A DNA stretch of 64,000 nt from Candidatus Chryseopegocella kryptomonas. GTDB lineage: Bacteria > Bacteroidota > Ignavibacteria > Kryptoniales > Kryptoniaceae. The position numbers and the translations under genes are program-made. The notes beneath the pieces are model-generated. The model had not been told where the DNA came from. It saw only the letters and a program-made list of their open reading frames with translations, and did no database searches. Below are positions 54,363 through 63,891 of the stretch, in pieces. Every line of letters begins with the position of its first letter. Positions within the stretch are counted from its first letter, which is position 1. The stretch lies in contig NZ_CZVW01000004.1 in assembly GCF_001536065.1 (NCBI RefSeq), positions 62,001 to 126,000 of the forward strand. The letters are read 5' to 3'.

Positions 54363-55316
54363 TCAATATCCAGCGATTTTATCAACGACATTTATCATTT
54401 GCTTGCCATCAATGTATCTTTTAAAGTTTTCAATAAAAATGTTTGTCGGTTCTTCCCAGTAATTTGGGAAAAGACCGGCGATGTGAGGAGTTATCAAAAC
54501 ATTTTCCATTGTCCACAGAGGTGAATCTTGCGGAAGTGGTTCTTCTTCAAAAACATCAAGCCCGGCACCGCGAATTTTTCCATCTCTTAAAGCGTTTATC
54601 AAAGCTTTTTCATCAACAACCGCACCACGACCAATGTTGAAAAAGTATGGTTTCCTTTTCATCAGGTCAAATTCCTTCTCACCTATCAAATGATAAGTTT
54701 CATCAGTCAAAGGCAACACCGCAACTACAAAATCCGAATTCTCAAGCAAACGATGAAGTTCTTCTTTTGTCACAACTTCATCAACAAAATCAACATTTGT
54801 CTTTGTTCTTTTCATTCCGATGACATACATTCCAAATGCTTTTGAAACCCGCGCAATTTGTCTGCCTATGTTTCCAAGCCCGAGAATTCCAATTGTCTTA
54901 CCGTTAAGAAGTTCAAATTCCTTTGCAACCTGTTTATCCCATCGCTTATGCTTTTGATTATCGTAAATTTTATCAAACTTTCTCGTCAAAGTTAAAATCA
55001 TCCCGAACAAAAACTCGGTCATATGAAATTGATGAATTCCCTTTGAAGATGTGACGATTATATCGCTATTGACGATCTCTGGATAAAGTATCATATCAAC
55101 ACCTGCGTAACCAAGATGAATCCAGCGAAGATTTTTCGCATTCAAGATGTGTTTCCTTTCAAAATCTCCAAAAATTATTTCAACATCACCGATTACATCA
55201 TCAATTTTGCTCTTTTCGGGATCAAAAATAATCTCTGCTTTATCTCCAATTTGAGAGACGACTTTTTCAAAGCGCGACAAACCAATTCGGTGAGTTATCA
55301 AAACTTTTTTCTTCAT
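54363..55316 (-). CDS. D-isomer specific 2-hydroxyacid dehydrogenase
   Basis: A 317-residue NAD(P)-dependent enzyme of the D-2-hydroxyacid dehydrogenase family. Rossmann motif is GILGLGNIGRQIARV near residue 140; the catalytic triad is represented by INALRDGKIRGAGLDVFEEEP (Arg and Glu) and the His of LITPHIAG. Substrates could be glyoxylate, hydroxypyruvate or 2-ketoacids. It overlaps the next gene on the same strand by 4 nt, linking it to a ferredoxin-NADP-reductase-like enzyme and an SDR. Confidence 0.9.
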   Translation of the reverse strand: MKKKVLITHRIGLSRFEKVVSQIGDKAEIIFDPEKSKIDDVIGDVEIIFGDFERKHILNAKNLRWIHLGYAGVDMILYPEIVNSDIIVTSSKGIHQFHMTEFLFGMILTLTRKFDKIYDNQKHKRWDKQVAKEFELLNGKTIGILGLGNIGRQIARVSKAFGMYVIGMKRTKTNVDFVDEVVTKEELHRLLENSDFVVAVLPLTDETYHLIGEKEFDLMKRKPYFFNIGRGAVVDEKALINALRDGKIRGAGLDVFEEEPLPQDSPLWTMENVLITPHIAGLFPNYWEEPTNIFIENFKRYIDGKQMINVVDKIAGY

Positions 55317-56323
55317 CCCGATTTAAACTTTTTTGGGACGAAATCACTGCTATGACCTGGGAAAAATTTTGACGCCGGGTCAATAAAATTCTTAGCGCAA
55401 TTTACCGCAATCGCTGCTTCACCAAATCCAGTTGATATCAATTTTAATTTTCCCGGGTAATTGATTATATCACCAGCTGCATAAACCCCGGGTATGTTCG
55501 TCTCCATTTTTGAATTTACCTTTATTGCGTTCTTGTCAATTTCAAGTCCCCAGTTTTGTATAAATTCAAGATTTGCAAGAAAACCAAGACAGAGTATAAT
55601 ATGTTGAACATCAAGATAAGTTTCATCTCCGGTTCTGTTGTCAAAAATCGTCGCACCTTCAACATGCTCATCGCCGTGGACGCGTTTCAGCTCGTAAAAT
55701 GTTTTAACTTCAACTGACGAATTAAAAAGTTTTTTCAAACTATCTTCGTGTGCTTTGAAGATATCACGCCTGTGGATTAAGGTTATATTTTTAGCTATGC
55801 CTTCAAGATTCAAAGCCCAATCAACCGCTGAATCTCCACCGCCGACGATAAGTATATTTTTGTCCTTAAAAATTGATTTATCCTTCACAATGTAATGGAT
55901 TCCACGACCATCAAGTTTTTGGACATCCGGGATATCAAGTTTTCTCGGGACAAATGCACCGATTCCGAGTGTTAAGACAACAGTTTTTGAAAAATGGACA
56001 TTGCCATTTTCAGATGTGAGTTTCAAAATTTTTTCATCTTCAATTCGTTCAAGTTTAATAATTTTCTCATTCAAGCAAATTTCTGGGTTATATTGAAGCG
56101 CTTGGGATATAAGATTTTGAGCGAGGTCTTTTGCAAGTATTTGAGGAAAGCCAGCGACATCATAAATATATTTTTCAGGATAAAGCGCCGTAAGTTGCCC
56201 ACCAAGTTGCCCAAGAGCATCAATTAACTTCGCTCTCATATCTCTTAAACCAGCATAATAAGTAGCGTAAAGCCCAACAGGTCCTGCCCCAACAATTGTT
56301 ATGTCAAATACTTCTTCTTTCAT
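55313..56323 (-). CDS. Ferredoxin-NADP reductase, thioredoxin-reductase-like type
   Basis: A 336-residue FAD/NADPH enzyme with GAGPVGLYATYYAGLRDM at the FAD site, GQLGGQLTALYP, and NADPH-binding IVGGGDSAVDWALNL; the C-terminal PGVYAAGDIINYPGK closes the FAD site. It lacks the CxxC redox-active pair of thioredoxin reductase, which is the hallmark of YumC/Chlorobium-type ferredoxin-NADP reductases. It moves electrons between ferredoxin and NADPH. It overlaps the SDR gene by 4 nt. Confidence 0.92.
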   Translation of the reverse strand: MKEEVFDITIVGAGPVGLYATYYAGLRDMRAKLIDALGQLGGQLTALYPEKYIYDVAGFPQILAKDLAQNLISQALQYNPEICLNEKIIKLERIEDEKILKLTSENGNVHFSKTVVLTLGIGAFVPRKLDIPDVQKLDGRGIHYIVKDKSIFKDKNILIVGGGDSAVDWALNLEGIAKNITLIHRRDIFKAHEDSLKKLFNSSVEVKTFYELKRVHGDEHVEGATIFDNRTGDETYLDVQHIILCLGFLANLEFIQNWGLEIDKNAIKVNSKMETNIPGVYAAGDIINYPGKLKLISTGFGEAAIAVNCAKNFIDPASKFFPGHSSDFVPKKFKSG

Positions 56324-57036
56324 CTTGGATTTGTCGGTCTTAAAATTAAATGACTTAACATTGCCCTTTCGGGAAGTGTGGCGATTAAAAGCGCGGTTTG
56401 TGCGACATCTTCCGGTTTTAAAACTTTATCTCTTGAAGGTGGATTTGAACCAGCAACATTTGAGAAGTTGGTGTCAACCGAGCCAGGGCAAAGTGAAGCA
56501 ACGCGTATGTTATACTCCCTAACTTCGTGCATTATTGATTCTGTAAAGCCATTTACAGCCCACTTCGTTGCGGAATAAACCGCCATATTTTTAACTCCAA
56601 GCGTCCCAGCAATGGAAGAAATGTTTATTATCACTCCAGAATTTTGCTTCATCATATAAGGCAAAACATATTTTGTGAAAAGAAAAACGCCACGGAAATT
56701 AACCGCAACCATACTGTCAAATTCCTCAGCAGTAAGCTCAACCACAGGTTTATAAATCCCAAATCCCGCATTATTCACAAGAATATCAATTCTGCCAAAT
56801 TTATCCACTGTCTCTTGGACAACTTTTTTAACATCATCTTCTTTTGAAACATCACCTTTAAAAATCAAACATTCACCACCAGATGCTTCAATTTCAGATT
56901 TAAGTTTCTTCAAATCTTCTTCTGTTCTTGCAACTGCTGAAATTTTCGCTCCTTCTTTTGAAAATAAAAGTGCTATCGCCTTCCCAATTCCTCTACTTGC
57001 TCCTGTAACAATTGCAACTTTGTCTTTTAAAAGCAT
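56320..57036 (-). CDS. Short-chain dehydrogenase/reductase (FabG-like)
   Basis: A 238-residue classical SDR with cofactor motif VTGASRGIGKAIALLF, NNAG in ILVNNAGFGIYKP, catalytic Ser in NISSIAG, and YSATK (Tyr and Lys with x3 spacing), then PGSVDTNF. The sequence resembles 3-oxoacyl-ACP reductases, but many SDRs of other function share these features and no fatty-acid gene neighbours it. NADP dependence is suggested by the basic residue in VARTEEDL. It is 23 nt after folE. Confidence 0.85.
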   Translation of the reverse strand: MLLKDKVAIVTGASRGIGKAIALLFSKEGAKISAVARTEEDLKKLKSEIEASGGECLIFKGDVSKEDDVKKVVQETVDKFGRIDILVNNAGFGIYKPVVELTAEEFDSMVAVNFRGVFLFTKYVLPYMMKQNSGVIINISSIAGTLGVKNMAVYSATKWAVNGFTESIMHEVREYNIRVASLCPGSVDTNFSNVAGSNPPSRDKVLKPEDVAQTALLIATLPERAMLSHLILRPTNPR

Positions 57037-57059
57037 TTTCCAGCAAAATTTATTTTTGT

Positions 57060-57671
57060 TTAAGTTAAATCTTCACTGATTAAATGCATAAATTCATCTC
57101 TTGTTTTCGCATCCTCAACAAAAATTCCATGCATTGCGCTTGTGGTTGCAACCGAATTTTGTTTTTCAACCCCACGCATTATCATACAAAGATGTCTCGC
57201 TTCAATCACAACAGCAACTCCCTTCGGATTTAAATACTCATTCAATGTATCCGCAATTTGCTGTGTCAATCTCTCTTGAACTTGAAGACGTCTACTGAAA
57301 ACCTCAACAATTCTCGGAATTTTGCTCAAACCAACGATTTTCCCGTTCGGAATGTATGCGATATGAACTTTTCCATAGAAAGGAAGCAGGTGATGTTCAC
57401 ACAAGCTAAAGAAATCAATGTTTTTAACTACGACCATTTCGTTGTATTTTTCATTGAAGACAGCACCGTTAAGAACTTTATCTATATCTTCACGATAACC
57501 TTTTGTAAGATATTGATACGCTTTTGCAACACGCATTGGGGTTTTTTTGAGTCCCTCTCGTTCTGGGTCTTCGCCAAGCTCTATCAAAAGTTCCTTTATC
57601 AAGTTAGCCATTTTTTCAAGGTTAGGTTGAACCTGAACAAGTTCTTCGTTATTCTTATTTTCTCCTGCCAT
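57060..57671 (-). CDS. folE: GTP cyclohydrolase I FolE
   Basis: A 203-residue enzyme that converts GTP to dihydroneopterin triphosphate for folate and other pterins. The zinc motif [21 protein letters not shown] contains the ligand Cys and the two His, with the third-region ligand Cys in [14 protein letters not shown], and [20 protein letters not shown] and MHGIF are family-specific. Strong ribosome-binding sequence GGAGGTC precedes the ATG. Together with the pterin dehydratase at 8274 it could feed a tetrahydrobiopterin-type pathway, but no 6-pyruvoyl synthase is here. Confidence 0.96.
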   Translation of the reverse strand: MAGENKNNEELVQVQPNLEKMANLIKELLIELGEDPEREGLKKTPMRVAKAYQYLTKGYREDIDKVLNGAVFNEKYNEMVVVKNIDFFSLCEHHLLPFYGKVHIAYIPNGKIVGLSKIPRIVEVFSRRLQVQERLTQQIADTLNEYLNPKGVAVVIEARHLCMIMRGVEKQNSVATTSAMHGIFVEDAKTRDEFMHLISEDLT

Positions 57672-57811
57672 TTTTTGACCTCCAAATTTTTTGTTTTTTA
57701 ATTAAAACAAATGCAAATTTTTTCGTGTTTCAAGCGCAAAACTTTTTTCTCAATTTTGAAATTTATAAATTCTCTTGACAACTTAAAAACAAAATCAACG
57801 GGGTGATTGCT

Positions 57812-58663
57812 ATGACACCAATAATCATCGCTTTGATAATTTCCGCCGGTATATCAATTTACGGCTCAATAACCGGAAAAACAAAACAAACAATTCCAAT
57901 TTCAATAGCTGTCTTAATAATTGGACTCCTGTTTGCATCAATCGTCACAGTTCCAGCTGGTCATGTCGGTGTGCTAACATTATTTGGAAAAGTTGACCCT
58001 GAAGAATTGCCAGAAGGATTGCATTTGATAAATCCTCTAAAATCACTTCACATTATGTCAATAAGAACACAGGAGATATTTGAGCACGCAGATGTCCCGA
58101 GCAAAGAGGGATTAAGCGTTGGGCTTGAGGTTTCTCTTTTGTATCACATTGAGCCAACAATGGCAAGTGATATTTACAGAACGCTCGGAGAAAATTATGA
58201 CGCCGTCCTAATTGTGCCAATGCTAAGGTCTGCGATAAGAAATGTAACCGTATATCACGAAGCGAAAGAGCTATATACATCTGGCAGAGAAGTCATAGCA
58301 GGGCAAATTTTTAATGAACTTGACAAAGCACTTAAATCAAGAGGTATAATCGTTGAGGCAGTGCTTTTGAGAAAAATTGTTCTCCCCGAGCAAGTTCAAC
58401 AAGCAATTAACAATAAACTTGCAGCGGAACAGGAAGCTGAAAGAATGAAGTTTGTCATTTTGAAAGAAGAACAAGAAGCAAGAAGAAAAAGAATTGAAGC
58501 CCAAGGGATTGCGGATTTCCAGAACATAGTTCGTCAAGGAATTGATGAAAGATTGTTGAAGTGGAAGGCGCTTGAAACCGTGAACGAACTTGCAAAATCC
58601 CCAAACGCAAAGTTTATAATCTTGGGCGATAAATCTGGACTTCCGATAATTGTTCAACCATAA
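57812..58663 (+). CDS. SPFH/prohibitin-family membrane protein
   Basis: About 283 residues with N-terminal hydrophobic helices (IIIALIISAGISIYGS and ISIAVLIIGLLFASI), an SPFH (band 7) domain with TVPAGHVGVLTLFGKVDPEEL through HAKEL-type sequence, and a C-terminal coiled coil rich in Glu and Arg (EQEAERMKFVILKEEQEARR). SPFH proteins form large ring-shaped membrane assemblies linked to membrane domain organisation and protease control. The start is most likely ATG at 57812, with GGGGTG upstream; a GTG nine bases earlier is possible. Neighbours do not indicate a role. Confidence 0.88.
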   Translation: MTPIIIALIISAGISIYGSITGKTKQTIPISIAVLIIGLLFASIVTVPAGHVGVLTLFGKVDPEELPEGLHLINPLKSLHIMSIRTQEIFEHADVPSKEGLSVGLEVSLLYHIEPTMASDIYRTLGENYDAVLIVPMLRSAIRNVTVYHEAKELYTSGREVIAGQIFNELDKALKSRGIIVEAVLLRKIVLPEQVQQAINNKLAAEQEAERMKFVILKEEQEARRKRIEAQGIADFQNIVRQGIDERLLKWKALETVNELAKSPNAKFIILGDKSGLPIIVQP

Positions 58664-58676
58664 TTAATTTTGGAGG

Positions 58677-59831
58677 TTGAAAATGAGCGAAGCAATTTTG
58701 ATTCTGGCAATTGTGTTTATGTTGATGATTTCTATCGTTTTAATTTTAACTTTGCGAAACAATCAAAAATTTCAAGAAGTGTGGAAGGGAGAGGTTTCAA
58801 ACCTACGACTTGAATTTATGCAACAACTTCAGGGAACTGTGCAAAATATAAATTCACAGATTCAAAATGTGACAAATCAAGTAAATGCGACGACAATACA
58901 ACTAAATCAAAAACTTGACAACAGCATTTCATATCTCTCAACGCATGTAAATCAAGCGGTGTCCCAAATGATAGGCGCTGTTATGAGCAATCTTCAAAAT
59001 GTAACGGAGCAAGTTGGTCAATCCACAGGTCTTGTAAATCAACGACTTGACAACGCTGCGAAAATTATTTCTGAACTTCAAAAACGAATTGGAGAATTAA
59101 GTGAAAAATCTGAATCAATCAAAACAATAGGTCAAAGCATAGCACGACTTGAAGACCTTTTCAAAGCCCAGCAATTTAGAGGTGGTTTTGGAGAAATTAT
59201 GCTTGAAAAAATGATTCAAGACATCCTACCAAAAGAGTATTATCAGTTTCAATATCAGTTCAAAAACGGGAAAAGAGTTGATGCGATTGTGAAAATGAAC
59301 GATAGAATTCTCCCGATCGATTCAAAATTTCCACTTGACAATTATAAAAAGATGATTGAAGCAAAAGACGAAAACGAGCGAAAAAAGATGAAAGCGGAAT
59401 TTGTAAAAGATGTCAAAAAAAGAACAGATGAAATTGCACAATCATACATCCAACCAGATGAGAACACATTTGACTTTGCGATGATGTATATTCCATCCGA
59501 GGCAATATATTACGAAATTATAACAGATGACGAATCTATGGACTATATGCTTAAAAAGAGAGTTGTGCCAGTGTCACCAAGCGTTTTATATGCGCAGTTG
59601 ACCGTTTTCGGTATAGGTTTCAAAACAATTCAATTTGAGAAAAATATAAGGCAAATCATTGATTCTTTGTCAAAACTTGTCTCTGAATTTGATGGAATAA
59701 GCCGTGAATTTGACACGCTTGGAAAACACATTAATAATGCCCAGACAAAATATGCTGAAATTGACAAAAAACTGTCGCAGTTTGGAAGTTCCTTCAGACA
59801 ACTGGCTGGTCAAGGTTCAATTCCCGATTGA
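58677..59831 (+). CDS. rmuC: DNA recombination protein RmuC
   Basis: A 384-residue protein with an N-terminal membrane segment (AILILAIVFMLMISIVLILT), a long coiled coil (about residues 30-160), and a PD-(D/E)xK nuclease-like domain around residues 165-300: FGEIMLEKMIQDILPKEY, RVDAIVKM and PIDSKFPLDNY (the D...DSK core). RmuC limits recombination between inverted repeats and may cut DNA. A GGAGGTTGAAA ribosome-binding site is present. It ends just before pgsA. Confidence 0.94.
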   Translation: MKMSEAILILAIVFMLMISIVLILTLRNNQKFQEVWKGEVSNLRLEFMQQLQGTVQNINSQIQNVTNQVNATTIQLNQKLDNSISYLSTHVNQAVSQMIGAVMSNLQNVTEQVGQSTGLVNQRLDNAAKIISELQKRIGELSEKSESIKTIGQSIARLEDLFKAQQFRGGFGEIMLEKMIQDILPKEYYQFQYQFKNGKRVDAIVKMNDRILPIDSKFPLDNYKKMIEAKDENERKKMKAEFVKDVKKRTDEIAQSYIQPDENTFDFAMMYIPSEAIYYEIITDDESMDYMLKKRVVPVSPSVLYAQLTVFGIGFKTIQFEKNIRQIIDSLSKLVSEFDGISREFDTLGKHINNAQTKYAEIDKKLSQFGSSFRQLAGQGSIPD

Positions 59832-59908
59832 AAATAAATTTGATTAAATCAATCAATTGTATTAACTTAATTCAGGTTCAGGCGTTAATAAAGCGTCAAA
59901 AATTTAAA

Positions 59909-60514
59909 ATGACTTTGCCAAATCAACTCACAATTTTGAGGATAATTCTCACCCCTGTTTTTGTTCTTCTCTTTCTGTCGGAAGATGTTTTTCTCAAACA
60001 ATTGTCTTTGTTTGTTTATGTGATCGCAGCTTTAACTGATTGGTATGATGGATGGATAGCCCGAAAGTTTGGCTATATGACAAGGTGGGGAAGATTTCTT
60101 GATCCGCTTGCAGATAAAATTTTAACCTCTTCCGCCTTTATATCTTTCGCATCCCTTGGGCTTGTTCAAACATGGATGGTGGTTATAATTGTCGTCCGTG
60201 ATATAGTTATAACTCTTTTAAGATCATACGCAGAATTTAAAGATAAACCCGTCATAACGACGAAAGGAGCAAAGGTTAAAACGTTCATTCAAATGAGCTT
60301 CATTTACTATCTTCTCGTTGGGTATGTAGTCAATGTTAGTTTTGAAAAAATTAATCTTGAGCTTTCGCTTCTTCACCCGAACTTGATCCATTGGTTGATG
60401 TTTGGTGTGACGATTTTGACTCTCTGGACGGGAATATCTTATCTTTATGACAACTGGAAAATAATCAAAAGTTTTTATGTTGCAGCTGGAAAAAGAGCAT
60501 CAGAGTCAATATAA
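59909..60514 (+). CDS. pgsA: CDP-diacylglycerol-glycerol-3-phosphate 3-phosphatidyltransferase PgsA
   Basis: An integral membrane CDP-alcohol phosphatidyltransferase that makes phosphatidylglycerol phosphate. The catalytic signature D-G-x2-A-R-x8-G-x3-D-x3-D is visible as YDGWIARKFGYMTRWGRFLD followed by PLADKI. I use the ATG at 59909 (MTLPNQLTILR, 201 aa); an in-frame TTG at 59828 would add an unlikely 27-residue leader inside the rmuC end. It overlaps the downstream phosphatase gene, which performs the next step. Confidence 0.94.
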   Translation: MTLPNQLTILRIILTPVFVLLFLSEDVFLKQLSLFVYVIAALTDWYDGWIARKFGYMTRWGRFLDPLADKILTSSAFISFASLGLVQTWMVVIIVVRDIVITLLRSYAEFKDKPVITTKGAKVKTFIQMSFIYYLLVGYVVNVSFEKINLELSLLHPNLIHWLMFGVTILTLWTGISYLYDNWKIIKSFYVAAGKRASESI

Positions 60515-60962
60515 AATCTCCATTCTTTCAAAGTTAATTGCGACAGGATTTTTTTCGGGATATGCACCTGTTGCGCCGGGGACAGCAGGAAGTTTAATCG
60601 CTGTTTTGATCTATTGGTTTTTCATAAATTCAAATTTTCAGCTTCTCATTCTCTCCGCTGCATTTTTTGCTCTCGGAGTTATAACTTCTGCAGAATTTGA
60701 GAGAAGAGACGGACATGATCCTTCAATCGTTGTCGTTGATGAAATTGTTGGGATGTGGATTTCTCTTCTTTTCGTTCAAAAAAGAATTGGGATTGTTTTG
60801 TTCTCATTTCTCGTTTTCAGAATTATGGATGTGATAAAGCCACCGCCGGCGAGAAAATTTGACAGGATGAGCGGAGGCATTGGAATAATGATGGACGATG
60901 TCATAGCAGGTGTTTATGCAAATGTTTTAACACAAATTTTTTACCACATTTTTCTGAAATAA
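60477..60962 (+). CDS. pgpA: Phosphatidylglycerophosphatase A PgpA
   Basis: A 161-residue membrane phosphatase that removes the phosphate from phosphatidylglycerol phosphate. The PgpA motifs are present: ATGFFSGYAPVAPGTAGSL near the start, VVDEIVGMW with the catalytic acids, and FDRMSGGIGIMMDDVIAGV. The reading frame from the ATG at 60477 overlaps the end of pgsA by 38 nt, so the two consecutive enzymes of phosphatidylglycerol synthesis are tightly coupled. Confidence 0.94.
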   Translation: MLQLEKEHQSQYKISILSKLIATGFFSGYAPVAPGTAGSLIAVLIYWFFINSNFQLLILSAAFFALGVITSAEFERRDGHDPSIVVVDEIVGMWISLLFVQKRIGIVLFSFLVFRIMDVIKPPPARKFDRMSGGIGIMMDDVIAGVYANVLTQIFYHIFLK

Positions 60963-60978
60963 AAATTCAACCTGAAAA

Positions 60979-62229
60979 ATGAAAGCGGAGATAATAACAA
61001 TCGGAGATGAACTTCTCATAGGTCAGGTCATAAACACAAACGCAAGCTACATTGGGAAAAAACTTTCTGAAACTGGAATAAGCGTTGCAAGGATCGTCTC
61101 GGTTGGGGATTCAGAAAAAGACATAATTGATGAACTAAAATATGCATTTGAAAATTTTGATGTAGTTATCTTAACAGGTGGGCTTGGTCCAACGCATGAT
61201 GATGTCACAAAAAGTGCAATTTGTAAGTTCTTCAACACAGGACTTGTTTTAAATGAAGATGTTTTAAATCAGGTGAAGGAATTTTTAGCAAAGCGTGGGA
61301 GAACGGAATTAAACGAAGCAAATAAATCTCAGGCGCTTGTGCCTGAAAAAGCAAAAATCATAATGAACTACTGGGGAACTGCGCCAGGATTTTTATTTGA
61401 AGAGAATGGAAAAATCGTAATCGTAATGCCCGGGGTTCCCAAAGAAATGATGGGAATGATGGAAAATTTTGTCATAAATTATCTCTCCAAAAAATCAACT
61501 GGCTCGGTGATAAAACAAAAAGTTTTGAAGACAACCGGAATCCCTGAAGCTTATCTTTATGAAAGATTGAAAGATACTGTTGAAGAGATTGAAAAGTTTT
61601 GCAAAATTGCTTTTCTTCCGTCTGCGCTTGGTGTCAAAATCAGGATAACTGTCAAAGCTGAAACAAAAGAAAAGGCAGACGCACTTGTTGAAGAAGCGGA
61701 GAAAAAAATCAGAGAAAAAGTTGAAAAATATATCTACGGCGTTGACGACGAGGAACTTGAAATGGTAATTGGGGAATTGCTCGTTGAAAAAGGTTTAAAA
61801 ATAGCTGTTGCGGAATCATGCACGGGTGGATTAATTGCAGATAGAATCACAAATGTCCCCGGAAGTTCAAAATACTTTGAGCGTGGAATTGTTGCTTACA
61901 GCAATGAGGCAAAAATTCAAATTCTTGGAGTCTCAGAAGAACTTATAAAAAATTATGGCGCTGTAAGTCGTGAAGTTGCGGAAGCAATGGCGGAAGGAGT
62001 AAGAAAAATTTCCGGAGCCGACATTGGAATATCAACAACGGGAATTGCTGGACCAACAGGCGCAACCCCGACAAAACCAGTTGGACTTGTATGGATAGGA
62101 TATTCGGATAAAAATGAAACATTTGCAAAAGAATTTAGATTTGGAGATGATAGATTGGAGAACAAGCAGAGAGCGTCACAGATGGCGCTTGAAATTTTGA
62201 GAAGAAAACTTCTTGGCATTGAAATATGA
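60979..62229 (+). CDS. cinA: CinA-family protein (nicotinamide-nucleotide amidohydrolase with MoCF-like domain)
   Basis: A 416-residue two-domain protein. The N-terminal half has the molybdopterin-binding-like fold (IGDELLIGQVINTNASYIGK, GGLGPTHDDVT, MPGVPKEM) with possible ADP-ribose pyrophosphatase activity, and the C-terminal half is a CinA/PncC domain (IAVAESCTGGLIADRITNVPG, STTGIAGPTGATP, PVGLVWIGY) that deamidates nicotinamide mononucleotide. Together they serve NAD recycling. It is upstream of thpR and recA in the same order as in several other bacteria. Confidence 0.95.
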   Translation: MKAEIITIGDELLIGQVINTNASYIGKKLSETGISVARIVSVGDSEKDIIDELKYAFENFDVVILTGGLGPTHDDVTKSAICKFFNTGLVLNEDVLNQVKEFLAKRGRTELNEANKSQALVPEKAKIIMNYWGTAPGFLFEENGKIVIVMPGVPKEMMGMMENFVINYLSKKSTGSVIKQKVLKTTGIPEAYLYERLKDTVEEIEKFCKIAFLPSALGVKIRITVKAETKEKADALVEEAEKKIREKVEKYIYGVDDEELEMVIGELLVEKGLKIAVAESCTGGLIADRITNVPGSSKYFERGIVAYSNEAKIQILGVSEELIKNYGAVSREVAEAMAEGVRKISGADIGISTTGIAGPTGATPTKPVGLVWIGYSDKNETFAKEFRFGDDRLENKQRASQMALEILRRKLLGIEI

Positions 62230-62786
62230 AGATAAGAACATTCATCGCAGTTGATGTTCCAGAAAACATTAAGGAAAAAATTTTTGAAGTTGAAAAAGAA
62301 CTTATTAAATCGGCAGGTGAAGGTGTTAAGTGGGAAAGCAAGGAAAAATTTCACATAACTTTGAAATTTCTCGGCGATGTAAATGAGGAAGCGATTGATT
62401 CAATATATGATGTTTTGAGTAAAAGTTTAACAGGGTTTGGAAAATTTTCAATCAATTACAAAGGTGTTGGCGTTTTCCCTGATTTGAAAAAACCTCGTGT
62501 CATCTGGGTTGGATGCGAAGACCCAAGTGGAAAACTTTTTGATTTGCAGAAAATTGTTGAAGATAAAATGAGCGAATTTGGATTTGAAAAAGAAGAAAAA
62601 GAATTTCATCCACACATTACGCTTGGAAGAGTTAAGAATCCGAAAAATCTTGGTGGCTTGATTAAGAAGATAGAAAGTATTAATTTTGAAGCAGGAGCTG
62701 GCGAGGTTGCGGAAATTTTAATAATGAAAAGCGACCTCAAACCAAGCGGTTCGGTTTATACGGTTTTAAGGAAAATCAAATTATAA
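62226..62786 (+). CDS. thpR: RNA 2',3'-cyclic phosphodiesterase ThpR
   Basis: A 186-residue enzyme of the 2H phosphoesterase superfamily with two H-x-T-x motifs: FHITLKFLGD near residue 43 and HPHITLGRVK near residue 130. It acts on 2',3'-cyclic RNA ends. It starts at an ATG overlapping the cinA stop by 4 nt, and lies 16 nt before recA. Confidence 0.95.
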   Translation: MKIRTFIAVDVPENIKEKIFEVEKELIKSAGEGVKWESKEKFHITLKFLGDVNEEAIDSIYDVLSKSLTGFGKFSINYKGVGVFPDLKKPRVIWVGCEDPSGKLFDLQKIVEDKMSEFGFEKEEKEFHPHITLGRVKNPKNLGGLIKKIESINFEAGAGEVAEILIMKSDLKPSGSVYTVLRKIKL

Positions 62787-62802
62787 AAAGGAGTGATCAA
62801 AA

Positions 62803-63885
62803 ATGGCAGTTGACAAAAGCGAAAAACTCAAAATACTCCAAACGACGATACAGCAAATTGAGAAGGAATATGGCAAAGGTGCGATAATGCGCCTGGGCGA
62901 GGGTCCAATTGCAAAAGTTGAAGCAATCCCAACTGGCTCAATCTCACTTGATGCAGCCATTGGAATAGGTGGTGTCCCGAGAGGAAGAATAACAGAAATT
63001 TTTGGTCCTGAAGCATCTGGTAAGACAACTCTTTGCCTTCACATAATCGCAGAAGCTCAAAAAAGAGGCGGGCTTGCTGCTTTCATTGATGCTGAACACG
63101 CACTTGATTTAAATTACGCAAAACGTTTGGGAGTTGATGTGAGTAATCTTTTACTTTCACAACCAGAATTTGGAGAACAAGCGCTTGAAATAGTTGAAGC
63201 ACTTGTAAGAAGTGGAGCGATTGATGTGGTTGTTATTGATTCGGTTGCTGCGCTTGTCCCGCGTGCAGAAGTTGAAGGAGAAATGGGAGATGCAACAATG
63301 GGAGCGCAAGCGCGTCTTATGTCCCAGGCGTTGCGAAAACTTGCTGCAGCAATAAACAAATCAAACACAAGCGTAATTTTTACAAATCAACTCCGCAGTA
63401 AAATTGGCGTCGTCTTTGGAAATCCAGAAACGACAACCGGCGGTTATGCTTTAAAATTTTATGCAGCGGTGCGACTTGATATAAGAAAAATTGATGTCAT
63501 AAAAGAAGGGCAAGAAATCATCGGAAACAGAGTGAGAGTTAAAGTTGTGAAAAACAAAGTTGCTCCACCATTTAAAGAAGCGGAATTTGACATACTTTAT
63601 AACGAAGGGATTTCAAAAATTAATGACATCGTTGACACCGCCGTCTCGCTTGGAATAATTCAAAAGAGTGCTTCTTGGTATTCATACAAAGACGAACGCA
63701 TAGGTCAAGGAAGAGATGCTGTAAAGAAATACTTTATGGAGAATGAAGATACTCTCAAAGAGATAGAATATCTTGTTCGTGAAAAACTTGGACTCTTGCC
63801 TGAACAATTTGAACCAAAACCTGTTGAAACAGAAGAAAATACTGAAGAAACCACAGCGGAGACAAAATCCGGGAGAAAGAGATAA
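62803..63885 (+). CDS. recA: Recombinase RecA
   Basis: The central DNA strand-exchange ATPase, 360 residues. Walker A is [10 protein letters not shown] near residue 69; then [27 protein letters not shown] (Walker B), [14 protein letters not shown], and [22 protein letters not shown] (L2 region) are all typical. The C-terminal tail is acidic ([12 protein letters not shown]). The SD AAAGGAGTG is clear. No LexA box is visible in the 16-bp gap from thpR, so recA is probably read from an upstream promoter. Confidence 0.98.
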   Translation: MAVDKSEKLKILQTTIQQIEKEYGKGAIMRLGEGPIAKVEAIPTGSISLDAAIGIGGVPRGRITEIFGPEASGKTTLCLHIIAEAQKRGGLAAFIDAEHALDLNYAKRLGVDVSNLLLSQPEFGEQALEIVEALVRSGAIDVVVIDSVAALVPRAEVEGEMGDATMGAQARLMSQALRKLAAAINKSNTSVIFTNQLRSKIGVVFGNPETTTGGYALKFYAAVRLDIRKIDVIKEGQEIIGNRVRVKVVKNKVAPPFKEAEFDILYNEGISKINDIVDTAVSLGIIQKSASWYSYKDERIGQGRDAVKKYFMENEDTLKEIEYLVREKLGLLPEQFEPKPVETEENTEETTAETKSGRKR

Positions 63886-63891
63886 TCTGAA

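Noticed and set aside
59828-59908. Leader upstream of PgsA
   Set aside because: The extra 27 residues start at a TTG at the end of rmuC and have no resemblance to PgsA; the ATG at 59909 precedes the family start.
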